A stretch of 64,000 nucleotides of DNA from an uncultured Pelagibacteraceae bacterium (lineage in GTDB: Bacteria; Pseudomonadota; Alphaproteobacteria; Pelagibacterales; Pelagibacteraceae), in the NCBI GenBank assembly GCA_902612325.1, contig CACMDB010000005.1, positions 62,001-126,000 of the forward strand. The letters run 5' to 3'. Below, piece after piece: positions 55,465-64,000 of this stretch. The position numbers were made by a program, and so were the translations under genes. The first letter of the stretch is position 1, and every line of letters starts with the position of its first letter. The notes under the pieces were generated by a model that made no database searches, was not told the origin of the DNA, and saw only the letters and a program-made list of their open reading frames with translations.

Positions 55465-56550
55465 ATGGAAGTATTTTTACCAATAGCACAAGTACATGTT
55501 ACTGCTATTGAAATCATTTTATTAAGTGCTTTAGTTGGAGTTTTATCAGGACTATTTGGAGTAGGGGGTGGTTTTTTAATGACACCTTTTCTAATTTTTC
55601 TAGGTGTTCCACCAGCTTATGCTGTTGCTAATGAAGCAAATAACATTTTAGCTACTTCTGTTTCTGGATCTACTACTCATTATCTTAAAAATACGTTGGA
55701 TTACAAAATGGGTTTTATGATTGTCATTGGTGGTGCAATAGGAACCATTATTGGAATTTATACATTCACTTATTTTAAAGACATTGGCAAAATAGATACA
55801 GTTATCTCACTTGCTTACATGTATATCTTGGCAATCATTGGAACTTTAATGCTAGTTGAAAGTCTTGGTGAGATCGATAAAGCAAGAAAAAATACTATTG
55901 TAAAACGAAAATTACATGTTCATTATTGGATACATGGTCTTCCTTTTAGGATGAGATTTCCAAAATCAAAATTATATGAAAGTGCGTTCACGCCAATTAT
56001 CATTGGTTTATTTGTAGGTTTTATAGCAGCTATTATGGGTATTGGTGGAGCTTTCATACTAGTACCTGCAATGATTTATATAATTGGTATGCCAACAAAA
56101 TTAGTTCCAGGAACTTCTTTGTTTGTAACTATCTTTGTTAGTGTGATTGTTACTTTTTTACATGCATTCAATTATGGATCCATAGATTTAATTTTAGTTT
56201 TAATGTTAGTTATCGGTTCGATCATTGGGGTACAAACAGGTCAAAAAATTGGACAATCAATTGAAAGTTCTGGGCTTAAAGCGTTATTAGCAGTTTTATT
56301 ATTAATTGTTGGAATTGCAATTGCGTATGATACTTTTTTTGTTGATCATACTATGAACGGTATCACTAAGGTTGCAGAAAAAGATTTAACACCATTATCA
56401 GTTTTAGTTCAAAAATTTTCAAAAGATATGCCAATTGTATATAGTTTATTTTCTATATTTTTTGCTATAGCGTTAGGTGTTGCTGCAGCATTTATTCGAA
56501 GATTTTTATCTGATTTAAAAAAAAAGCACTTTAGCAAACCAGCTAAGTAA
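55465..56550 (+). CDS. TauE/SafE-family sulfite exporter-like protein
   Basis: A 361-residue membrane protein with about nine helices and two repeats: LSGLFGVGGGFLMTPFLIFLGVPP and GFIAAIMGIGGAFILVPAMIYIIGMP. TauE/SafE (DUF81) carriers export sulfite or sulfoacetate, and import other anions in some cases. Neighbouring xsc, suyAB and aprBA make sulfite efflux the most likely role. It is convergent with suyB across five bases. Confidence 0.87.
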   Translation: MEVFLPIAQVHVTAIEIILLSALVGVLSGLFGVGGGFLMTPFLIFLGVPPAYAVANEANNILATSVSGSTTHYLKNTLDYKMGFMIVIGGAIGTIIGIYTFTYFKDIGKIDTVISLAYMYILAIIGTLMLVESLGEIDKARKNTIVKRKLHVHYWIHGLPFRMRFPKSKLYESAFTPIIIGLFVGFIAAIMGIGGAFILVPAMIYIIGMPTKLVPGTSLFVTIFVSVIVTFLHAFNYGSIDLILVLMLVIGSIIGVQTGQKIGQSIESSGLKALLAVLLLIVGIAIAYDTFFVDHTMNGITKVAEKDLTPLSVLVQKFSKDMPIVYSLFSIFFAIALGVAAAFIRRFLSDLKKKHFSKPAK

Positions 56551-56555
56551 AAATT

Positions 56556-57722
56556 TTAAGCACTTCTGTATAATTTGGTCATTACAAATTCTCTATGACC
56601 TAATGCTTCAGCACAAGTGAGTCTACCATTTGCAACTTTTAAAGTTGTTTTAATTAATTCATCTCCAGCTTCAGATAAATTCATTTCTCTCGAGAGAATT
56701 TTTGAAACATCACAATCTATATGTTCTCCCATAGATTTAACTGTTAATGGATTTGCAGTTAATTTTATAACTGGTTCAATTGGGTTTCCTACAATATTAC
56801 CCTGACCCGTCGGGAATAAATGAATATTAAATCCCGCAGCTGCTTGTAGTGTTACACACTCCGCTGCAGCAGATGACGTATCCATAAAGTATAAACCTTT
56901 TCCTTTTTTTGGCTCTTCAGCCGGTTCTAAAACATCCACAAATTTACAATTTCCTATTTTTTGAAAATTTCCAAAAGCTTTTTCCTCAATAGTTGTTAAA
57001 CCACCCGCTATATTACCAGCGGTTGGCTGACTTTCAGAAAGGTCATCAGTTGCTTCTTTTAAAATAAAATCATTATAGGCACTCCAAGTCTTCATGAACT
57101 TATCTGAAGCTTCTTTTGTGGCACCCCTTGTGGCACAAACCTTTTCTGCTCCTGTAAGTTCTGATGTTTCTCCAAAACATAAATGAACTCCAAGTGGTTC
57201 AAGTTTATCCATTAAATTTCCAACAGTTGGATTAGAGGCTAAACCAGAAGTGGTATCAGACTCTCCACATTTTACTGAAATCCATAAATCACTTATCGGG
57301 CACTCCTCTCTTTGTTTTTCAGAAGCCCACATAACAAATTCTTGGGCTTTTTTGGAAGCTTTCATTACAGTTCCAATATCCCCAGTACGTTCAATATGGA
57401 AACCCTCAACTGGTTTTCCAGTTTTTGCAATTCCATCGACAATTCTCTTAGTCCATTTAGGCTCAATACCAATCACAATAACTGCTGCAACATTTGGGTT
57501 GCTACCAGTTCCAATCATTGTTCTAAAATGTAATTCTAAATCCGCTCCAAATTGTAATCTTCCGTAAGAATGAGGAAGAGCTATTGTTCCTTTAATGTTA
57601 TTTGCAACTGCTTCAGCACATGCGTTTGAAATATCATCAACAGGTAAAATGATTACATGATTTCTTGTTCCTGCTCTGCCGTTTTCTCTTTTATAACCTA
57701 AAAAACTTTTTGGAACTTCCAT
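56556..57722 (-). CDS. suyB: (2R)-sulfolactate sulfo-lyase subunit beta
   Basis: A 388-residue protein of the UxaA/altronate-dehydratase large-subunit family. [52 protein letters not shown] and [24 protein letters not shown] are the conserved parts. With the small SAF subunit it matches SuyAB, which splits 3-sulfolactate to pyruvate and sulfite. The nearby xsc favours SuyB over an altronate or galactarate dehydratase, but the sequence alone is not decisive. Confidence 0.83.
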   Translation of the reverse strand: MEVPKSFLGYKRENGRAGTRNHVIILPVDDISNACAEAVANNIKGTIALPHSYGRLQFGADLELHFRTMIGTGSNPNVAAVIVIGIEPKWTKRIVDGIAKTGKPVEGFHIERTGDIGTVMKASKKAQEFVMWASEKQREECPISDLWISVKCGESDTTSGLASNPTVGNLMDKLEPLGVHLCFGETSELTGAEKVCATRGATKEASDKFMKTWSAYNDFILKEATDDLSESQPTAGNIAGGLTTIEEKAFGNFQKIGNCKFVDVLEPAEEPKKGKGLYFMDTSSAAAECVTLQAAAGFNIHLFPTGQGNIVGNPIEPVIKLTANPLTVKSMGEHIDCDVSKILSREMNLSEAGDELIKTTLKVANGRLTCAEALGHREFVMTKLYRSA

Positions 57723-57726
57723 CTAT

Positions 57727-58011
57727 TTACCACTTTTTAGTTTTGACGTTATGAACGTGCACATGTTGACCTTTTTTAATTGCTTTGACTACTTTACCTA
57801 TATCGTGACCATATTTTAAAATTGTATCTCCCTCTTTTAAATCAATCATTGCAATTTTATGGCCTAGAGGGATTTCATCTGCAGATTGAATGTTAATTGA
57901 GCTGTCATTCTCCATTATCCAGCATTTACAATCTTGTTTTGGAGTTATTTTTTCTATTACAACTACACCAACATTGTCTTTTTTGTCGTGAATTATAATA
58001 TCTGTTGACAT
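57727..58011 (-). CDS. suyA: (2R)-sulfolactate sulfo-lyase subunit alpha (SAF domain)
   Basis: A 94-residue SAF-domain protein, the small subunit. The elements DNVGVVVIEKITP, ADEIPLGHKIAMIDLKEGDTILKYG and IGKVVKAIKKGQHVHVHNVKTKKW follow the UxaA N-terminal/SuyA pattern. It is four bases upstream of suyB, so the two are made together. It is divergent from xsc, and the 115-bp gap probably has promoters for both. Confidence 0.85.
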   Translation of the reverse strand: MSTDIIIHDKKDNVGVVVIEKITPKQDCKCWIMENDSSINIQSADEIPLGHKIAMIDLKEGDTILKYGHDIGKVVKAIKKGQHVHVHNVKTKKW

Positions 58012-58126
58012 TTATATAGTGTCGATTTGTTTGTTTGAATTTTCTAAAATCTTATATATTAATCGCAAAAATTAACAATTAATTTTTAAAAAAATTGTTC
58101 TAAAGTAATTTAGAAAGGTTCTACAA

Positions 58127-59911
58127 ATGACTAAAATGACAACAGAAGAAGCTTTTGTAAAAGTTTTACAAATGCATGGTATTGAACACTCTTTTGGAAT
58201 TATTGGTTCAGCGTTCATGCCTATTTCTGATATTTTCCCAGATGCCGGAATTACCTTTTGGGACGTGGCACACGAAACAAATGGTGGTTTGATTGCAGAT
58301 GGTTACACAAGAGCTACAGGAAAAATGTCAATGGTTATTGCACAAAATGGTCCAGGTATAACAGGATTAGTAACACCAATCAAAACTGCTTATTGGAACC
58401 ACACACCTTTATTATTAGTAACCCCACAAGCAGCAAATAAAACTATGGGGCAAGGTGGTTTTCAAGAAGTAGAACAAATGAATTTATTTAAAGACATGGT
58501 TTGTTATCAAGAAGAGGTAAGAGATCCTTCAAGAATGGCCGAAGTATTAAATAGAGTAATAGAAAAAGCAATAAGAGGTTCAGCACCAGCACAAATAAAC
58601 GTTCCAAGAGATTATTGGTGCCAAGTGATTGATATAGACCTTCCTCCAATCGTCAGATTAGAAAGACAAGGTGGAGGTGCTGATGCGATCGCTAAGGCAG
58701 CAGATTTATTATCTAAAGCAAAATTTCCAGTTATTTTATCTGGAGCAGGTGTTGTTATTGGAGGTGCTATTGAGGAAACTAAAAAACTTGCTGAAAAACT
58801 TGATGCACCTGTTTGCTCTGGTTATCAGCACAATGATAGTTTTCCAGGAAGTCATCCATTAGCAGTTGGGCCATTAGGATACAATGGATCAAAAGCTGCA
58901 ATGGAATTAATTTCTAAAGCTGATGTCGTTTTAGCTTTAGGAACAAGATTAAATCCTTTTTCAACTCTACCAGGTTATGGAATTGATTATTGGCCAAAAA
59001 AAGCAAGTATAATTCAAGTTGATATGAATCCAGATAGAATTGGATTAACTAAAAAAGTTACAGTTGGAATTAGTGGTGATGCAAAATTAGTTGCAACGCA
59101 GATCTTAGAAAAATTGTCTTCAAATGCAGGCGATACGGATAGACAAAAGAGAAAAGATTTAATTCACCAAACGAAATCAGCATGGTTACAAAAATTATCA
59201 AGTTTAGATCATGAAGATGATGATGAAGGAACAGTTTGGAATAAAGAAGCTAGAGAAAGAGATGCAGACAGAATGTCACCAAGACAAGCTTGGCGAGCTA
59301 TTCAAGCTGGTATGCCTGAGGATGTAATTATATCAAGCGATATTGGAAATAATTGCGCGATTGGAAATGCTTATCCAACATTTGAAAAGCCAAGAAAATA
59401 TTTAGCGCCAGGTTTATTTGGTCCTTGTGGTTATGGTTTCCCATCAATTTTAGGTGCTAAAATCGGTTGTCCGGATACACCTGTAATAGGTTTTGCAGGA
59501 GATGGAGCTTTTGGAATAAGTATGAATGAAATGAGTTCATGTGCAAGAGAGGAGTGGCCTGCAATTACAATGGTAATTTTTAGGAACTACCAGTGGGGTG
59601 CTGAAAAAAGAAATACGACTCTTTGGTTTGATAATAATTTTGTTGGAACAGAACTTGATCCAGAATTAAGTTTTGCAAAAGTAGCAGAGGCTTGTGGTTT
59701 AAAAGGAGTAACTGTTAAGACTATGGAAGAGACTACAGCTGCCATTAAACAATCTTGCGCAGATCAAAAGAAAGGTATTACAACATTTATTGAAGTGATA
59801 TTAAATCAAGAATTAGGTGAACCTTTTAGAAGAGATGCTATGAAAAAACCAGTAAGAGTAGCTGGTATTAAAAAAGAAGATATGAAGAAACAGCCTTCGT
59901 TAAATTCTTAA
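58127..59911 (+). CDS. xsc: Sulfoacetaldehyde acetyltransferase
   Basis: A 594-residue ThDP enzyme that converts sulfoacetaldehyde and phosphate to acetyl phosphate and sulfite. The opening TTEEAFVKVLQMHGIEHSFGIIGSAFMPISDIFP, VAHETNGGLIADGYTR with the ThDP Glu, NVPRDYW, and FAGDGAFGISMNE with RNYQWGAEKRN are the Xsc signature. The AGAAAGG ribosome site is good. Upstream routes from taurine or isethionate are not in the window. Confidence 0.95.
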   Translation: MTKMTTEEAFVKVLQMHGIEHSFGIIGSAFMPISDIFPDAGITFWDVAHETNGGLIADGYTRATGKMSMVIAQNGPGITGLVTPIKTAYWNHTPLLLVTPQAANKTMGQGGFQEVEQMNLFKDMVCYQEEVRDPSRMAEVLNRVIEKAIRGSAPAQINVPRDYWCQVIDIDLPPIVRLERQGGGADAIAKAADLLSKAKFPVILSGAGVVIGGAIEETKKLAEKLDAPVCSGYQHNDSFPGSHPLAVGPLGYNGSKAAMELISKADVVLALGTRLNPFSTLPGYGIDYWPKKASIIQVDMNPDRIGLTKKVTVGISGDAKLVATQILEKLSSNAGDTDRQKRKDLIHQTKSAWLQKLSSLDHEDDDEGTVWNKEARERDADRMSPRQAWRAIQAGMPEDVIISSDIGNNCAIGNAYPTFEKPRKYLAPGLFGPCGYGFPSILGAKIGCPDTPVIGFAGDGAFGISMNEMSSCAREEWPAITMVIFRNYQWGAEKRNTTLWFDNNFVGTELDPELSFAKVAEACGLKGVTVKTMEETTAAIKQSCADQKKGITTFIEVILNQELGEPFRRDAMKKPVRVAGIKKEDMKKQPSLNS

Positions 59912-59959
59912 AATCTCTAAAAAATTAGGCTATAACTAATATTTAAATTAGTAAAATTT

Positions 59960-60601
59960 ATGACTTTTTTAAATTACAAAGTTGAAATTATAGATAATTT
60001 TTTATCTGACAGAGATTTTGAAGAGTTGAACAATTTAAAACTTGAAAAAAAACTAAATACCAAGATTTCAGTTTTTAATAATATAATTAACAAAAATAAT
60101 GAAATAGAGAATTCTTGTTTAAACAAAAATCTAATATTTAATTTACATAAAAATTATCACGAAAAAATGATAAATATTCTAAACAAATTAAATCCAAAAA
60201 AGGTAGATCTATACGATTATTCTGATTTAAGTATTATTATTACAGATAAGAATGCCAAATTTCCCGTTCACGATGATACACCAAATAAGTTATTGAGTGG
60301 CGTCATTTACTTAAAACCTGAAAAAAACTGTGGAACAATTTTTTTTAAGAAAAAAAATGGAAAAAAAAATGAAGTTATAGATTGGAAACAAAATAGAGGT
60401 GTTTTTTTTTCTAGAATTGAGAGAAAAACTTGGCACACTTTTCAAGGTGATGGTGTGTCAGATAGAGTAGCTTTAGTTTATAATTTAAATACTACAAAAA
60501 TTAGTGATGTTTTTAAAGTTGAAGAAAAAAATTATTTTTTTGGTAATTTGAGATATAAAATTAATCCTTACTTAAACAGGTATTTAAACTTTACTATTTA
60601 G
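59960..60601 (+). CDS. 2OG-Fe(II) oxygenase-like protein
   Basis: A 213-residue protein with the iron-site pattern HDD at 104-106 (PVHDDTPNKLLSGVIYL), a distal His at 159 (TWHTFQGDG) and Arg at about 169 (DRVALVYNL) for 2-oxoglutarate. That is the double-stranded beta-helix layout of the prolyl hydroxylase-like group. It is Lys/Asn-rich. It starts the block that holds the sulfotransferase and PAPS genes. The hydroxylation target is unknown. Confidence 0.72.
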   Translation: MTFLNYKVEIIDNFLSDRDFEELNNLKLEKKLNTKISVFNNIINKNNEIENSCLNKNLIFNLHKNYHEKMINILNKLNPKKVDLYDYSDLSIIITDKNAKFPVHDDTPNKLLSGVIYLKPEKNCGTIFFKKKNGKKNEVIDWKQNRGVFFSRIERKTWHTFQGDGVSDRVALVYNLNTTKISDVFKVEEKNYFFGNLRYKINPYLNRYLNFTI

Positions 60602-60629
60602 TTAAACATAAAAAGATTTATCAACATTA

Positions 60630-61682
60630 ATGAAAACTTTTTTAATTTTTACTACTGGTAGAACAGGTAGTGATTATTTGAATTCTTGTTTAGATAACGT
60701 TAAAAACGTTATGACTTTTAGTGGATACTTTGTTTATTATGAATTTTTTCGTGATAAAAATGAATATATTCCAACAAAAAAATTATTAGATGATTTTTTT
60801 AAAAAATATAAAGAACTATTTTCTTTTAACAAGATTGAAAATATCGATACAAAAATAAATATTAAAAAACTAAGATATAATTTTTTTAGACGATACAAAA
60901 AAAAACAAATTAATAGGAAAGATTTTATACAGAATATTTATTTAGCCTATCATGTTACTCTTGGAAGAAAATTGACAGATAAAACAGTTTTAGTTCATCA
61001 CACACATAATCAAAAACATACTGAGGAATTCCTGAAAGATTTTCCAAATAGTAAAATTTTTGTAACAATAAGAGATCCGAGAGATAACCTTAGGTCTGGG
61101 ATTTATAATTGGTTCAAGTACGATCCAAAAAATTTAGTTCATATGAGTCATGTGTTCTTTTACATACGAAGAATACGAGAAGATCTAAATTATATTTTAA
61201 AAAAGAAAAATAAAAAATTATTTATTAAATTAGAGGAAGCAAATTTAGAAAAAACAAAAAAAAAGATATTTAAATTTTTAAATCTTAAATTTGATAAAAA
61301 TATTTATACTTCAACTTTAGCATCAAAAACTTGGAAAAGTGATAAAGTATCAAGAGGAAATTTGATTTCTAATAGATATAACAAATCAGGTAAAATTAAT
61401 AAATCAATTGATATGGAAAAATGGAGAAAAGATTTTACGCCTTATGAAATAAAAGTGTTTTCTTTGATATATCATAAATACAGGAAATTTGGATATAAAA
61501 TAAAAAGTATATATTTTAAAGAAAAAATTAGGATGCTTTTTTTAAGTTCATTACCTTTTTCTTTTGAAAAAATTACATTTCAACAAAAAAATTTTTCTTT
61601 AAAGAGAAAATTAAAAAATTATTTTTTTTATATCAAAAGAGTTTTTTATCTAATCAGTGTGATAATAAGATTTGAGAATTAG
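60630..61682 (+). CDS. Sulfotransferase-family protein
   Basis: A 350-residue PAPS-dependent sulfotransferase-like protein. The 5'-phosphosulfate loop FTTGRTGSDYLNS is at residues 7-19, and the 3'-phosphate motif FVTIRDPRDNLRSGIYNW near 150 keeps the Arg and Ser. The C-terminal hydrophobic, basic segment might associate with the membrane. Its neighbours supply APS kinase and ATP sulfurylase activity, which supports PAPS use. The acceptor is probably a surface glycan or lipid, by inference. Confidence 0.8.
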   Translation: MKTFLIFTTGRTGSDYLNSCLDNVKNVMTFSGYFVYYEFFRDKNEYIPTKKLLDDFFKKYKELFSFNKIENIDTKINIKKLRYNFFRRYKKKQINRKDFIQNIYLAYHVTLGRKLTDKTVLVHHTHNQKHTEEFLKDFPNSKIFVTIRDPRDNLRSGIYNWFKYDPKNLVHMSHVFFYIRRIREDLNYILKKKNKKLFIKLEEANLEKTKKKIFKFLNLKFDKNIYTSTLASKTWKSDKVSRGNLISNRYNKSGKINKSIDMEKWRKDFTPYEIKVFSLIYHKYRKFGYKIKSIYFKEKIRMLFLSSLPFSFEKITFQQKNFSLKRKLKNYFFYIKRVFYLISVIIRFEN

Positions 61683-61702
61683 AAATCCATTTGAGATATC
61701 AA

Positions 61703-62353
61703 TTAATTATAAATTTTTCTATCAATAATTTTTTTAATTTTTAAAAAACAAGATTTTATTGTTAGGTTGGTAGTATCTATTAATATTGAATCTTTTGTTT
61801 TTTTTAAAGGGGATACTTTTCTTTGAAAATCATTTTTATCTCTTTTTTTAATACTTTTTAAAACATCACTAAATTTTATTTTTTTATTAATTCTCTTTAA
61901 TTCCTTATATCTTCTCTTTGCTCTTATATTAATATTTGCCGTTAAAAAAAATTTGAAATCTGCGTCTGGAATTATTTTGTACGTTATATCTCTACCATCT
62001 AAGCAAGAACCATTGAAACCTTTAGGTGGATTATAGGCAATTTTTTTTTGCAATTTATCTACAAGTTTTCTAATTTTCTTGTCTTTTGCAATAAGAGAGG
62101 ATTCTATACCAACTTCATTTGATAATAATTTTTTATCTGACAATTCATTTATTCTTAAATTTTTAATTTTTTTTTTTATAAACGATAGATTAAATATTTT
62201 TTTATTCTTGAGCTTATTATAAGCTAATACACGATAAATTTTTCCAGTGTCTAAATAAAAAAGTTTATAATGTTTAGATATCAATTTTGATTGAGTTCCA
62301 GCTCCAGCACCAGCAGGGGAGTCGATTGCAACTTTTATATATTTTTTTTTCAT
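61703..62353 (-). CDS. Cytidylate kinase homologue lacking the Walker A lysine
   Basis: A 216-residue CMP-kinase-family protein. FYLDTGKIYRV, DGRDITYKIIPDADFKFFLTA and RDKNDFQRKVSPLKKTKDSILIDTT are all conserved. The P-loop at 12-20 reads SPAGAGAGT, so the lysine of the usual GPAGSGKGT is Ala18 and the first Gly is Ser12. The DNA is clear (GCT codons). It is divergent from the APS kinase gene by 24 bp. It could be the cell's Cmk, an adapted kinase or a non-catalytic relative. Confidence 0.8.
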   Translation of the reverse strand: MKKKYIKVAIDSPAGAGAGTQSKLISKHYKLFYLDTGKIYRVLAYNKLKNKKIFNLSFIKKKIKNLRINELSDKKLLSNEVGIESSLIAKDKKIRKLVDKLQKKIAYNPPKGFNGSCLDGRDITYKIIPDADFKFFLTANINIRAKRRYKELKRINKKIKFSDVLKSIKKRDKNDFQRKVSPLKKTKDSILIDTTNLTIKSCFLKIKKIIDRKIYN

Positions 62354-62377
62354 AAAATGTTTATATAGAAATGTATA

Positions 62378-62896
62378 ATGTATAAAAATAATAAAGGAAT
62401 TTTATTTTGGATCACAGGATTTTCTGGATCAGGAAAGACACAATTAGCAAAAAAAATTTATCCTTCAATAAAAAAAAAATATGGACCTACAGTTTTATTC
62501 AGTGGTGACGATATAAGAAAAATATTTAATCTTAAGGGTTATACGTATAAAGAAAGACATGATACCGTAATGAAGTATTGTAAATTAGCTAAGTTTGTAA
62601 CCAATCAAAATGTAAATGTTATCTTTGCTGTTATAGGTATGATGGATAAAATTAGACACTGGAATAGAAAAAATATCAAAAATTATGTTGAGATTTATAT
62701 CAAGTCAGATTTGAAATTAGTAATGAGCAAAAAAAAGAAAAAAATATACAAGAAAAAAACAAAAAATGTTGTTGGATTGGATATTAAAGCAGAACATCCA
62801 AAAAAACCTCATATTATTTTAAAAAATAATTTCAAAAAAAAAATTGAAACTTATGCAAAAGAATTACAAAGTAAGATTGATAAACATCTTAATTGA
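62378..62896 (+). CDS. cysC: Adenylylsulfate (APS) kinase-like protein
   Basis: A 172-residue P-loop kinase. FWITGFSGSGKTQLAKK has an intact Walker A at 14-21. FSGDDIRKIFN follows near 42, then VIFAVIGMMDKIRHWNRK and the IYKKKTKNVVGLD region, in the order of CysC. It phosphorylates APS to PAPS. The lid region differs from standard CysC, so an altered specificity is possible. Its end overlaps the convergent sat-like gene by eight bases. Confidence 0.82.
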   Translation: MYKNNKGILFWITGFSGSGKTQLAKKIYPSIKKKYGPTVLFSGDDIRKIFNLKGYTYKERHDTVMKYCKLAKFVTNQNVNVIFAVIGMMDKIRHWNRKNIKNYVEIYIKSDLKLVMSKKKKKIYKKKTKNVVGLDIKAEHPKKPHIILKNNFKKKIETYAKELQSKIDKHLN

Positions 62897-63944
62897 TTAA
62901 AGAATTCTTCGATAAAAGAGATGAAATTTTTGGGCTCATTAAATAATTGGGAATTTTTTTTTTCATTTTTAAAAGATCTCTTATATGAGATCCACTTATC
63001 TTAATGATATTTTCTTTTTTACAACTTTTACTTTGACATTTTCTGTTTTTAATCAGTTTACATTTATTGCAATAAAAAGGTTCTTTTTCAGCTACAATTT
63101 TAATTTTCAATCGCTTTTGATTTTTTTTGCAAAAACTTTGGGATTGCATATAACTATAAAACTTTTTATACCCTGCGTGGTCTCTACCAACCCAAAAATG
63201 AGTACAACCATAGTTTTTTCTAACAATTGCATGTAATGCAGCCTCTCTATAACCAGCGTATCTAGGATATGAAAAAAAAGGTATACTCATTACCCTCTTG
63301 GATTTGAAAATTTTAGCAGCAATCTTATTAGCATTTACAATTAGTTCATCATTGTACTCATTTTTTTTGTATTGACCCACTAGTGGCTGTATTAATAAAG
63401 CCCCAAATTTTTTAAATAAGAAGTTATATATCCATTGATGAACTGTATGAGGAACATTTCTTGTATGAATACTTGATAAATTTTTAAAGGATCTAATTTT
63501 ATATTTTTTTTTAAAAAACATTGGAGATATAAAATACTTATGACTCATATTTTTCTTGTTAATTTTTTTTAAATCAAATGATAAAAATCTATAATTTTCA
63601 TTGATAAATTTTTTATAAAAGGGGTGTTTTAAGTAGTTTTTTCCATATATTTTTTTTGCAATTTTCTTTTTATCTAAATCATAAAAAATTATATTCTTTG
63701 CTTCTAATAGTTTTCTGCTTTTATAGAATATATCTAATTTTTTTTTATCTTTAATTTTGTAATAAGTTTTTTTATTTAAGCCAAAAAATATAGGAAAAGG
63801 AAAAAAGGAATTTTTAAATTTTTTTTTTTGAATAATATTCAAAAATTCATCTTTATTGACAAATTTTTTCAAAGGAAAAAAAACATTATTGACTAAATTT
63901 AGAAGGTCTGAGAATTGATTTTTATTAATATAAATTTTGTTCAT
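62889..63944 (-). CDS. sat: ATP sulfurylase (sulfate adenylyltransferase, Sat-type)
   Basis: A 351-residue Sat-type protein, somewhat shorter than typical (about 390). The active-site loop reads HTRNVPHTVHQW at 160-171, with His in place of the usual Gln of QxRN, but Arg162, Asn163 and both His kept. GRDHAG is at 253-258, and four Cys (292, 295, 303, 308) could bind zinc as in some bacterial Sat. It makes APS from ATP and sulfate or runs in reverse. It is convergent with the APS kinase gene. Confidence 0.83.
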   Translation of the reverse strand: MNKIYINKNQFSDLLNLVNNVFFPLKKFVNKDEFLNIIQKKKFKNSFFPFPIFFGLNKKTYYKIKDKKKLDIFYKSRKLLEAKNIIFYDLDKKKIAKKIYGKNYLKHPFYKKFINENYRFLSFDLKKINKKNMSHKYFISPMFFKKKYKIRSFKNLSSIHTRNVPHTVHQWIYNFLFKKFGALLIQPLVGQYKKNEYNDELIVNANKIAAKIFKSKRVMSIPFFSYPRYAGYREAALHAIVRKNYGCTHFWVGRDHAGYKKFYSYMQSQSFCKKNQKRLKIKIVAEKEPFYCNKCKLIKNRKCQSKSCKKENIIKISGSHIRDLLKMKKKIPNYLMSPKISSLLSKNSLIN

Positions 63945-64000
63945 TGATCAAGGATTGTATTTATAAGCAATTTGAATATATATATAAATTATTTTTTTAA
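63945..64000. other. AT-rich end of window
   Basis: Upstream region of the sat-like gene, nearly all A and T, with TATATATATA at 63978-63987 that could serve as a -10 region on either strand. Nothing else can be supported before the window ends. Confidence 0.3.

Overview
The window looks like a chromosomal segment of a streamlined marine alphaproteobacterium of the SAR11 clade (Pelagibacterales, Candidatus Pelagibacter-like). This is inferred from very AT-rich, lysine-rich coding, intergenic gaps usually under 100 bp, many 1-11 nt gene overlaps, and a typical SAR11 gene set: a TPP-riboswitch-controlled ThiV-like symporter, aprM-aprB-aprA, xsc and suyAB. No rRNA, tRNA, insertion sequence, prophage or CRISPR array was seen.

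Layout. 0-0.8 kb: the 3' end of anmK and an alpha/beta hydrolase. 0.87-7.1 kb: an IscR-type regulator with a near-consensus type 1 IscR site in its promoter, then a compact iron-sulfur operon (sufB-C-D-S-U-T-A). 7.1-12.8 kb: a small ORF, glnA, a YbaK-type deacylase, an EamA transporter, an AldB/ExaC-type aldehyde dehydrogenase with its DUF779 partner, and a thioesterase. 12.8-26.8 kb: a GYD protein, a sugar ABC transporter and a catabolic cluster around IolG, IolE and IolD. The canonical IolB, IolC, IolJ and IolA are absent; the cluster instead holds an aldehyde dehydrogenase, an HpcH-type aldolase, a hydroxyacid dehydrogenase, a ROK protein and a FAH-family protein. It also contains a pilin-like gene.

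26.8-34 kb: ccdA, an azoreductase-like flavoprotein, TPP riboswitch plus thiV, a YadGH-like ABC exporter and a small surface-sugar group. 34-38.9 kb: isocitrate lyase, a tiny gene, a cluster of TTTACAAA repeats and a divergent RamB/ScfR-like regulator; then a small membrane protein, a TPR protein and RseP. 39-51.7 kb: HU, amtB, a GT9 glycosyltransferase, a rhodanese, a DsbA-like isomerase with an ABA4-like membrane protein, recX, several tiny genes, a CysQ-like phosphatase, mnmA, metC, an MFS carrier, a pabB-A-C operon and a HIT protein.

51.7-59.9 kb: a sulfur block. Xsc (sulfoacetaldehyde) and SuyAB (sulfolactate) release sulfite, AprMBA probably oxidises sulfite to APS, and a TauE-type carrier probably exports sulfite. 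59.9-64 kb: a more lysine-rich block with a 2OG-Fe(II) oxygenase, a sulfotransferase, a CMP-kinase homologue lacking the Walker A lysine, an APS kinase and a short ATP sulfurylase. This looks like a PAPS-making and sulfation module, and APS could link it to the neighbouring sulfite-oxidation genes.

Most gene calls rest on recognisable family motifs. Pathway proposals for the inositol-type cluster and for the APS/PAPS link are inferences. About half a dozen genes under 60 codons are added here because they have supporting start signals, overlaps or family motifs.
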